Source of the DNA: Planctomycetota bacterium
GTDB taxonomy: Bacteria > Planctomycetota > PLA2
Direction: 5' to 3'
DNA: 5,317 bases
Assembly: GCA_023150495.1 (NCBI GenBank)
Contig: JAKLKT010000251.1
Location: forward strand, 1 to 5,317
Position numbers and translations under genes: made by a program
Shown here: positions 1-5,159 of the stretch, in pieces
Numbering within the stretch: position 1 is the stretch's first letter
How the letters are laid out: every line of letters begins with the position of its first letter
The notes under the pieces: generated by a model
Databases searched by the model: none
What the model was told of the DNA's origin: nothing
What the model saw: the letters and a program-made list of their open reading frames with translations, nothing else

Positions 1-1392
1 GGCCGCCGCCGCGGCATCGGGCGCGAGCGTGAGCTCGCCCGTCGCGTCCTCGCCCGCGGCCGCCTCGAGCTTCAGCGCACCGCCCACGGCGACGCGCGGC
101 GGCGCGACCAGGAAGACCACCTTGATCTCGCCCGCGGACAGCGCGGTGTCGCCCGCGTCGAGGCGAAGGCGGCACTCCGCCGTCCCCTCCTTCGCGTTCT
201 CGGGGACCGAGACGGTGAAGCCGAGGGCGAGCTCGCCCTCCTGCGGCGCGGCCTTCGCCGGCTCGATCCTCACGCCGGCGGGCGCGCGTGTCACGGTGAA
301 GGCGACGCTCGGCGGCGACGCGGCGGCGTCCGCGTTGGGGACCAGCGCGACCTGCCCCGTCACCGTCGCGCCGGGCGCGAGGCGGCCGAGATCGACGCGC
401 GCCTGCTTGACCGTGAGGCGCGGCTCCCCGACGCGGAAGTGGAGCGGGATGCGGCGCGGCTCGGCCCAGTGCAGCAGGCCCACGCCCTCGACGAGCAGGG
501 CGAGGCCCTCGTAGGCGCCCGCCTTCGCGCCCGTGCAGATCAGCTGGAGGTCGATCTCCGTCGACCGGCCGACGAGGACCATCTCCCGCGGGCTGACCGT
601 GATGCTCATGCCGTCGGGCAGCGTGCCGCCCACGGAGAGCTTGAGCCGCCGCCCCGTCGCGCCGCCGCTGCTCCGCGCCACGAACGGCAGGAGCGCCGTC
701 CAGCTGGTGCCGCCCTTGGCGCCGAGGTCGGACTTCCTCATCTCGATCCGGGTGAAGGTCCAGGCGAGGTCGTCGAGGCCGTCGAGCCCGATCCGGCGGC
801 CCGCGCCGCTGCTCGTGATCGCGGTCGCGAGCGCCTCGTCGGGGTCGCCGAAGTGCGCGTACCAGAGGAACCAGTCGTCGGGCGCCTTCATGCCCTTCGC
901 GTCCCACGCCGCGATCACGTCGGGAAGCGCGGGCGCCGGGTCCCCCTTCGCGACGCTCTGCGGCCCGTCCGTGACGAGCACGAGGTGCCGCGCGCGGTTC
1001 GGCTTCAGGTCCTTGAACCGCTTCAGCTGGTCGATGCCGGCGTCGATCGCCGCGCCGAGGTACGAGTAGCTGTCCCGCGCCTTCAGGTCCTCGAGCGCCG
1101 CGTTCACGCGCGACCGCACCTCGGCGGCGCCGCCCTCGTCGTTCGCCGCCTCGAAGCGCACGATCTCGTGCACGCCGGCGCCGAACGGCACGATCGCCAC
1201 CTGCGAGCCGGGTCCGACCGCCTCGGCGAGCAGCCCCTGGAGCAGCTTCCGCGCGCGCGGGAGCGCCTCGTTCTTGCGCATGCTGCTCGACAGGTCGACG
1301 ACGAGCACGAGGTCGCTGCCCTCGGCCGCGGCCCCCTGGGCCATGCCGAGCGGCGCAAGAAGGAGAAGGGTCGCGAGGAGACGAAGATGCAT
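1..1392 (-). CDS. Secreted von Willebrand factor A (VWA) domain protein with Ig-like repeats, C-terminus outside window
   Basis: Reading the minus strand from the ATG at 1392 gives 464 codons without a stop to the window edge, so the C-terminus is missing. Residues 1-23 look like a type I signal peptide (MHLRLLATLLLL, then small residues AQGAAA), so the protein is probably periplasmic or outside the cell. A VWA domain spans about residues 27-215. Its metal-ion (MIDAS) motif is D33-L-S35-S-S37 (DxSxS), and the later acidic site is V140-T-D142-G. The usual MIDAS Thr region reads S108-Y-S-Y-L-G, so Ser may replace Thr. From about 230 on the sequence is beta-rich, in roughly 100-residue segments. 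Two start alike (P324-RLTVKQARVDLG and P432-RVAVGGALKLEA), which suggests tandem Ig-like domains. VWA domains bind protein partners through a divalent metal; the partner here is unknown. The start is supported by GGAGG 8 nt upstream. No family name beyond VWA can be given. Confidence 0.88.
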   Translation of the reverse strand, partial: MHLRLLATLLLLAPLGMAQGAAAEGSDLVLVVDLSSSMRKNEALPRARKLLQGLLAEAVGPGSQVAIVPFGAGVHEIVRFEAANDEGGAAEVRSRVNAALEDLKARDSYSYLGAAIDAGIDQLKRFKDLKPNRARHLVLVTDGPQSVAKGDPAPALPDVIAAWDAKGMKAPDDWFLWYAHFGDPDEALATAITSSGAGRRIGLDGLDDLAWTFTRIEMRKSDLGAKGGTSWTALLPFVARSSGGATGRRLKLSVGGTLPDGMSITVSPREMVLVGRSTEIDLQLICTGAKAGAYEGLALLVEGVGLLHWAEPRRIPLHFRVGEPRLTVKQARVDLGRLAPGATVTGQVALVPNADAAASPPSVAFTVTRAPAGVRIEPAKAAPQEGELALGFTVSVPENAKEGTAECRLRLDAGDTALSAGEIKVVFLVAPPRVAVGGALKLEAAAGEDATGELTLAPDAAAAA

Positions 1393-1400
1393 CGGGGAGA

Positions 1401-1405
1401 CCTCC
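1401..1405 (-). promoter_or_regulatory. Ribosome binding site of the VWA gene
   Basis: On the minus strand GGAGG lies 8 nt before the ATG at 1392, a textbook Shine-Dalgarno position. It fixes the start and contrasts with the other genes here, whose starts have no such sequence. Confidence 0.75.
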
Positions 1406-1469
1406 CTGCCGACCCTCCCTATCGGCATCAGGGGCGGTCCCGCCTTCGTCTCGTTTCGGGACACTCGCC

Positions 1470-1502
1470 GGGGAGGCGGAGGGGCACGGGGAGGAGGAGG
1501 GG
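1470..1502 (+). other. Four-tract G-quadruplex motif in the OsmC-VWA gap
   Basis: The plus strand has four GGGG tracts (1470-1473, 1481-1484, 1488-1491, 1499-1502) separated by loops of 7, 3 and 7 nt. This meets the standard G-quadruplex pattern, with extra GG pairs inside the 7-nt loops. It sits on the template strand for both minus-strand genes, just after the OsmC stop codon and about 80 bp before the VWA start. A folded structure could slow RNA polymerase or separate the two transcripts. Folding is inferred from sequence only, and G-runs are common at this base composition. Confidence 0.55.
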
Positions 1503-1505
1503 TTC

Positions 1506-1937
1506 CTACCCCCCCGCCGCGCGGGAGACGATCTTCACCTCGCTCTTGAGCGTCCGGTGGACCGGGCAGCGCGTGGCGATCTCCATGAGCCGCGCGTGCT
1601 GCTCCGCGGAAAGATCCCCGTCGAGCGCGACCTCCTGCTCGATCACGTCGACCTTCCCCTCCCTGGTTTCGCAGCCCTCGCACGCCTCCGCGGAGACCTT
1701 CTCGTGGCGGAGCCGGATCCTCACGCCTCGGAGGGGGATCCGCTTCAGGTCGGCGTACATCCGCAGCGTGATCGACGTGCACGCCCCGAGCGACGCCAGC
1801 AGCAGCTCGTAGGGGTTCGGGCCCAGGTCCTTCCCGCCCTTCTCCGGCGGCTCGTCGGCCAGGAGCTCGTGCCTCCCTCCCGCGACGATCCGCTGCGTGA
1901 ACCGGGACTCCGCCTCCTCGACGACGACTTCTGCCAT
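1506..1937 (-). CDS. OsmC family protein (thiol-dependent peroxidase-like)
   Basis: A 143-residue cytosolic protein, the normal length for the OsmC/Ohr superfamily, whose members reduce organic hydroperoxides with two cysteines. Both are present: C53 in L50-G-A-C-T-S at the start of the central helix, and C124 in A121-T-R-C-P-V-H-R-T-L. The N-terminal G39-P-N-P-Y-E-L-L-L-A-S-L-G block is also a family signature. An extra C86-x-x-C89 pair (ACEGCETREGK) is typical of one OsmC-like subgroup (COG1765 type) rather than of classical Ohr, so the true substrate is uncertain. The ATG at 1937 gives the expected N-terminus (MAEVVVEEAESRF). It has no Shine-Dalgarno sequence; -10-like hexamers lie 6 and 11 nt upstream. 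The gene is divergent from the ChaN-like lipoprotein gene with 29 bp between start codons. It ends 113 bp before the VWA gene on the same strand, so read-through into that gene is possible. Confidence 0.93.
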   Translation of the reverse strand: MAEVVVEEAESRFTQRIVAGGRHELLADEPPEKGGKDLGPNPYELLLASLGACTSITLRMYADLKRIPLRGVRIRLRHEKVSAEACEGCETREGKVDVIEQEVALDGDLSAEQHARLMEIATRCPVHRTLKSEVKIVSRAAGG

Positions 1938-1966
1938 GGCGAGAGGCTAGCGTATCCTGTGCCACC
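1938..1966. promoter_or_regulatory. 29-bp divergent promoter region with palindrome GCTAGC
   Basis: Everything between the two start codons is 29 bp. The palindrome GCTAGC lies at 1946-1951. On the plus strand TATCCT (1953-1958) ends 8 nt before the GTG at 1967. On the minus strand TAGCCT (1949-1944) ends 6 nt, and TACGCT (1954-1949) ends 11 nt, before the ATG at 1937. The candidate -10 boxes overlap on opposite strands, so each -35 region would have to lie in the other gene. Neither start has a Shine-Dalgarno sequence. No convincing -35 element is seen. The promoter calls are inferred. Confidence 0.5.
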
Positions 1967-4132
1967 GTGCGCCTTTTGACCCTCGCCCTCCTCGCCGCGT
2001 GCGCGTCCGCGCCCCGGTCCCCCGAAGCCCCCTCCTATCTCGTCCTCGCGGACGAGCGCACCGGCAGGACGGTCGCGATGGAGAACATGCTCGACGACCT
2101 CGCGAAGCACGACGTCGTCTTCCTCGGCGAGACGCACCTCGACGACTACACGCACCGCTTCGAGCTCGAGACGTACGAAGGGCTCGCCGCGCGCCGGAAG
2201 GTGGTGCTCGCGCTCGAGATGTTCGAGCGCGACGTGCAGCCCGTGCTCGACGACTATCTCGCGGGGAGGATCGACGAGAAGGCGTTCCTCGAGAAGTCGC
2301 GGCCGTGGCAGAACTACTGGAGCGGCTACCGGCCGCTGATCGAGGCGGCGAAGCGCCGCGGGTTCCCGGTGGTCGCGTCGAACGCGCCCGGCCCGGTGCT
2401 GCGGAAGATCGCGGCCGCCGGCGGCCTCGACAAGCTCGCGCCGGAGGACCGCGCGCTCCTGCCCGCCGAGATCTTCGACAACGACGACGACTACTGGGAG
2501 CGCGTCTCGCGCGCCACGCGCGGGCACGTGAGCACGGGCGGCGACCGGGTCACGTCGGTCCAGAGCCTCTGGGACAACGCGATGGGCGACTCGTGCGCGA
2601 AGGCGCTCGAGCAGCACCCGGGCGCGCTCGTCCTCCACGTGAACGGGGGGTTCCACTCGGCCTACCGCGGCGGCACGGTCCACCAGCTCATGAAGCGCAA
2701 GCCGGACGCGCGCGTCGCGGTCGTCGAGATCGCGACGGTGAACGACTTCGTCGGCCTCGAGCCCTTCGGCGCGCCGGAGCGCGCGGACTACGTCGCGTTC
2801 GTCCTCGCGCGCGCGCGCGGGCCGCAGGAGGGGTTCCTCGCGGTCACGGCCTTCTCCGAGCTGCGCTACCGCCTCCACCTCCCGCCGGGGCTCTCGACCG
2901 GCAAGACGCCGCCGCTCGTCGTCTGGCTCTGCGGGGACGGCTTCCGCGCCGCGGACGCGCTCGCGCCGCTCGCGGAGGAGCTGGGCGGCGAGGTCGCTGT
3001 CGCAGCCGTCGAGCCCCCCTACCCGATGGTCGCGGACGACCTCGCGCCGGGCGGCCGCTGGTTCACGGGCGAGACGTTCGAGGGGGATCTCGGCGTCCTC
3101 GGCAGCGGCCTCGCGCGGATCGTCGGGTACCTGCTCCGCACGTACCCCATCGACCCGACGCGCGTCGTCCTCGCCGGCGAGGGCGTCGGGGCGACGGTCG
3201 TCTCGGCGACGTCGCTCTACGAACGCGACCTCGAGCTTCCCGCGTTCGCGATCGGGCCGGCACGCTACGGCAAGCTGCGCATGCTCGCCCTGCCCGGATC
3301 GGAGGGGGCTCCGGGGGCGCGGCGGCTCTCGGTGATCGTCGACGAGGCGGACGAGGAGTGGTGGAAGAAGGAGGCGGAGGACTGGGGCGGGACCGGGCTT
3401 CCGGTGACGGTATCGAGGGGGGCGCGGGGGGAGGGGATCGCGCAGGTGCGCGAGGCGCTCGGGCTCCCCGCGAAGAAGAAGGAAGGCGAGTGGACCGGGC
3501 TCCTGCTGGTGCACGACACCCCTCGCGCGCGGCTCTGGGCGGAGACGTACGCCATGCGGCTCTCGGGGCCGGCGGAGGTCCTCCCGCACACGGAGGTGCT
3601 GCAGGAGGGAGCACGGATCCAGCCCCTCGCCTTCGAGGGCGAGCAGGTTCCGGCGGGGCTGGGCATCCTCCCGTCCTTCCGCATCGAATCCCTGATGGAC
3701 GGCAGGGGGCTCCCGCTCGCCTCCGGCCCGTTCGGCGGGACGACGATCCTCGTCGTGCCCGCGGGTGCCACCGACGAGCAGAAGGCCGCGTGGAAGAAGC
3801 TCGAGGAGACCGAAGCGATCAAGAAGAAGTCGCGGTTCGCGCGGCTCGTGGTGCTGACGGCGCCGGACGAGGCGCAAGTCGACGACCTCGGGATGGAGCG
3901 CGGCCCCCCGCAGATCACGGGCCTTGCCGTGCAAGGCCTCCCTGCGGCGCTTCAGGCAGTGAAAGACGCCGGCCGCTCGGTCGTCCTCGTCGTCCCCGCG
4001 GTCTTCTGCGCGGACGCGGAGATGATGGCCGAGATCCGCGCCGCCGCACGGCCCTACGAGGAGATCCTCGACTTGAGCTACCTGCCCGGTCTCGGCGGAG
4101 GCGTGATGCCCCCGGCGCCCCCGGCCAAGTGA
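1967..4132 (+). CDS. Large ChaN-like lipoprotein fused to a hydrolase-like domain lacking its nucleophile
   Basis: A 721-residue protein with GTG start. The N-terminus carries a lipobox L9-A-A-C12 after a short hydrophobic stretch, so it should be lipidated; Ala after Cys fits outer-membrane sorting. Residues about 35-262 match the ChaN / haem-binding-uptake family (PF04187 type): F52-L-G-E-T-H57, A82-L-E-M-F-E-R-D89, W114-x-x-Y-W-x-x-Y-R-P-L-I, and H224-V-N-G-G-F-H230. Residues about 295-500 resemble an alpha/beta-hydrolase or esterase: YRLHLPPG, then V-V-W320-L-C-G-D-G where HG is usual, then the elbow A403-G-E-G406-V-G408 after R-V-V-L. Gly406 stands where Ser is expected, and no clear catalytic His is seen, so this part is probably not a serine hydrolase. 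Residues 507-721 form a third region I do not recognise. Known ChaN proteins are far shorter (about 300 residues). Haem or metal binding is inferred from the family only. The gene shares a 29-bp divergent region with the OsmC gene. Confidence 0.87.
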   Translation: MRLLTLALLAACASAPRSPEAPSYLVLADERTGRTVAMENMLDDLAKHDVVFLGETHLDDYTHRFELETYEGLAARRKVVLALEMFERDVQPVLDDYLAGRIDEKAFLEKSRPWQNYWSGYRPLIEAAKRRGFPVVASNAPGPVLRKIAAAGGLDKLAPEDRALLPAEIFDNDDDYWERVSRATRGHVSTGGDRVTSVQSLWDNAMGDSCAKALEQHPGALVLHVNGGFHSAYRGGTVHQLMKRKPDARVAVVEIATVNDFVGLEPFGAPERADYVAFVLARARGPQEGFLAVTAFSELRYRLHLPPGLSTGKTPPLVVWLCGDGFRAADALAPLAEELGGEVAVAAVEPPYPMVADDLAPGGRWFTGETFEGDLGVLGSGLARIVGYLLRTYPIDPTRVVLAGEGVGATVVSATSLYERDLELPAFAIGPARYGKLRMLALPGSEGAPGARRLSVIVDEADEEWWKKEAEDWGGTGLPVTVSRGARGEGIAQVREALGLPAKKKEGEWTGLLLVHDTPRARLWAETYAMRLSGPAEVLPHTEVLQEGARIQPLAFEGEQVPAGLGILPSFRIESLMDGRGLPLASGPFGGTTILVVPAGATDEQKAAWKKLEETEAIKKKSRFARLVVLTAPDEAQVDDLGMERGPPQITGLAVQGLPAALQAVKDAGRSVVLVVPAVFCADAEMMAEIRAAARPYEEILDLSYLPGLGGGVMPPAPPAK

Positions 4133-4148
4133 GGCCAAGCGCGGCGCT

Positions 4149-4181
4149 GCAGCCGCTGTGCGAACATCCGGCGCCTCGGCG
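4149..4181 (+). repeat. GAACATC repeat, copy 1
   Basis: GCAGCCG (4149-4155), CT, then GTGCGAACATCCGGCGCCTC. It shares the GCAGCCG lead and the GTGCGAACATC core with the other copies; the right arm is slightly changed by a one-base shift. Confidence 0.7.
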
Positions 4182-4190
4182 CCCAGGCGT

Positions 4191-4230
4191 ACAGCCGTGC
4201 GCGCGTGTGCGAACATCTGCCGCTCTCGCC
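4191..4230 (+). repeat. GAACATC repeat, copy 2
   Basis: ACAGCCG (4191-4197), a longer 10-nt linker, then TGCGAACATCTGCCGCTC and a diverged tail. It is the most divergent copy; its core starts 49 nt after that of copy 1. Confidence 0.65.
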
Positions 4231-4290
4231 CGACGCGCCGATGACCGCGCGGCGCCGCGGAAAGGCCACATCCGCCCGCGCACCCCCGGG

Positions 4291-4323
4291 GCAGCCGAGT
4301 GCGAACATCTGGCGCTCGGGCGG
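4291..4323 (+). repeat. GAACATC repeat, copy 3
   Basis: GCAGCCG (4291-4297), AG, then TGCGAACATCTGGCGCTCGG and GCGG. The 20-nt segment 4301-4320 is identical to 4367-4386 in copy 4. The core starts 92 nt after that of copy 2. A small GGATC/GATCC stem (4322-4326 with 4338-4342) overlaps its end. Confidence 0.8.
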
Positions 4324-4359
4324 ATCCGGAGCGGACCGATCCAGGCCCCTTCCAACGGA

Positions 4360-4389
4360 GCAGGCGGCGAACATCTGGCGCTCGGGGGG
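4360..4389 (+). repeat. GAACATC repeat, copy 4
   Basis: GCAGGCG (4360-4366) runs directly into GCGAACATCTGGCGCTCGGG (4367-4386), identical over 20 nt to copy 3, and then into a G-run. The core starts 66 nt after that of copy 3. Confidence 0.8.
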
Positions 4390-4410
4390 GCCCTCAGCGC
4401 CGCGGCGGTT

Positions 4411-4465
4411 CCCGGATCCTGTGCATTCCATACTAGCGTACGGGACGGGACCGACAGGATCCGGG
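4411..4465. repeat. Perfect 12-bp inverted repeat with 31-nt loop
   Basis: CCCGGATCCTGT (4411-4422) is the exact reverse complement of ACAGGATCCGGG (4454-4465). As RNA this gives a 12-bp stem, extendable by one G-U pair at 4410/4466. The loop (4423-4453) is relatively AT-rich at its start and contains TACTAGCGTA, which includes -10-like hexamers on both strands (TAGCGT plus, TAGTAT minus). No T-tract follows on either side, so it does not look like an intrinsic terminator. It could be a structured RNA, a dimeric-protein site or a mobile-element remnant; the sequence does not decide. Confidence 0.75.
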
Positions 4466-4546
4466 GAGCGCGGCGGCGGCCTGCACGGCACCCGCCGCCC
4501 GCGCGCCCCGGCCCCCGCACCCCCTCCGCGGCCTCCCCCCATCCGC

Positions 4547-4552
4547 TAGCAT
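4547..4552 (+). promoter_or_regulatory. -10-like TAGCAT close to the asparaginase start
   Basis: TAGCAT inside GCTAGCATGACC ends 8 nt before the ATG at 4561, the same spacing as TATCCT before the GTG at 1967. There is no Shine-Dalgarno sequence between them, so transcription would start at or very near the ATG. No -35 match is visible in the C-rich sequence upstream. The promoter is inferred from position and hexamer only. Confidence 0.45.
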
Positions 4553-4560
4553 GACCCGCG

Positions 4561-5088
4561 ATGAAGAAGCGGATCGCCCTCATCTCGACCGGCGGCACGA
4601 TCGAGAAGAGCTACGACGAGATGCAGGGCGTGCTGCAGAACAAGTACAGCAACCTCGACGTCATGCTCGCGACGCTCAACCTCGGCGGCGTCGAGATCGT
4701 GCGCGTGCCGCTCATGAACAAGGACAGCCTCGACATGACGCCCGAGGACCATGTGCTCATCGCGCAGACGGTAGGGAGCATGGCCGCCGCCCACGACGGC
4801 GTCCTCGTCGTGCACGGCACCGACCGGCTCGCGGTCACCGGCGAGAAGATCGTCGAGATGCTCGGCACGCCGCGCGTGCCCGTCGTGCTCACGGGCGCGA
4901 TGCAGCCCTACGTGATGCGCACCTCCGACGCCATGCAGAACCTCACCGAGGCGCTCCTCGCCGTGCAGGTCGCCCAGCCGGGCGTCTACGTCGCGATGCA
5001 CAACCGGCTGCTCCGCTTCCCGGGCGTCGTGAAGGACCCGCGCCGCGGCACCTTCGTGCGGAAGGACGAGCTCCGCCGCCCGCAGTAG
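4561..5088 (+). CDS. Single-domain asparaginase-like protein (N-terminal catalytic domain only)
   Basis: A 175-residue protein without signal peptide, so cytosolic. It matches the N-terminal domain of bacterial L-asparaginases, which hydrolyse asparagine to aspartate and ammonia. Visible motifs: S9-T-G-G-T13-I-E with the nucleophilic Thr13; D55-S-L-D-M-T-P-E-D, matching the DSSDMTPED segment of E. coli type I asparaginase; H85-G-T87-D88, the second Thr-Asp pair; T111-G-A-M-Q-P and S122-D-A-M-Q-N-L; and K158 after R-F-P-G-V-V, in place of the family's catalytic Lys. Full enzymes have about 330 residues with a C-terminal domain that helps complete the active site. Here a stop follows at residue 176, and the next 70 bp in other frames show no C-terminal domain. 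Clean ends and intact motifs argue for a naturally short protein rather than a pseudogene. The ATG at 4561 starts directly at MKKRIALISTGGT. Its true substrate is uncertain. Confidence 0.9.
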   Translation: MKKRIALISTGGTIEKSYDEMQGVLQNKYSNLDVMLATLNLGGVEIVRVPLMNKDSLDMTPEDHVLIAQTVGSMAAAHDGVLVVHGTDRLAVTGEKIVEMLGTPRVPVVLTGAMQPYVMRTSDAMQNLTEALLAVQVAQPGVYVAMHNRLLRFPGVVKDPRRGTFVRKDELRRPQ

Positions 5089-5146
5089 CGGCGCGGCCGT
5101 AACCCTTTCGTTGCAGCGCCGTGTGGCCCCCGCCACCGTCGGCGGC

Positions 5147-5152
5147 GACAAT
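5147..5152 (+). promoter_or_regulatory. Possible -10 box GACAAT of the last gene
   Basis: GACAAT ends 7 nt before the GTG at 5160, like the -10-to-start spacing of the lipoprotein and asparaginase genes. There is no Shine-Dalgarno sequence. TTGCAG at 5111-5116 is too far (30 nt) to serve as its -35. Weak evidence. Confidence 0.25.
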
Positions 5153-5159
5153 CGTGCCC

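Larger units (their letters stand above)
4133..4560. other. 428-bp non-coding region with repeats and hairpin
   Basis: Between the lipoprotein stop and the asparaginase start I see no convincing gene. The region holds four copies of a GAACATC-centred repeat (4149-4389) and a perfect 12-bp inverted repeat (4411-4465). It also has several GC-only palindromes, for example GGCGCC-TC-GGCGCC at 4170-4183 and CCGCG/CGCGG at 4245-4260. No T-tract follows any stem, so no standard intrinsic terminator for the lipoprotein gene can be named. Open frames across it on both strands lack recognisable protein features. Confidence 0.7.

Noticed and set aside
1499..1512. GGGG-TTCCTA-CCCC stem at the OsmC stop as a terminator
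   Set aside because: Only 4 bp, it includes the stop codon in its loop, and no T-tract follows on the minus strand.
439..1812. 457-residue plus-strand frame across the VWA and OsmC genes
   Set aside because: It is antisense to two genes with recognisable VWA and OsmC motifs and shows none of its own.
4141..4156. GCGGC/GCCGC stem after the lipoprotein stop as a terminator
   Set aside because: The 5-bp stem is followed by TGTGCGAAC, not a T-run, and it overlaps the first repeat copy.
1745..4216. 823-residue open frame on the minus strand opposite the lipoprotein gene
   Set aside because: It is the antisense shadow of a GC-rich gene: low-complexity Arg/Asp/Glu/Leu/Val composition, no motif, while the plus strand encodes clear ChaN and lipobox motifs.
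4149..4389. CRISPR array
   Set aside because: Copies are imperfect, core spacing is uneven (49, 92, 66 nt), only four copies exist and no cas gene is visible.
1947..4440. Shared words CTAGCGTA and ATCCTGTGC between the divergent promoter (1947-1962) and the hairpin region (4416-4440)
   Set aside because: Exact 8-9 nt matches are expected by chance many times in a window of this size, and their order differs at the two sites.
1999..4554. 851-residue plus-strand frame overlapping the lipoprotein gene and the intergenic region
   Set aside because: Arg/Ala/Gly/Pro-rich out-of-frame reading with no domain; typical of third-position GC bias.
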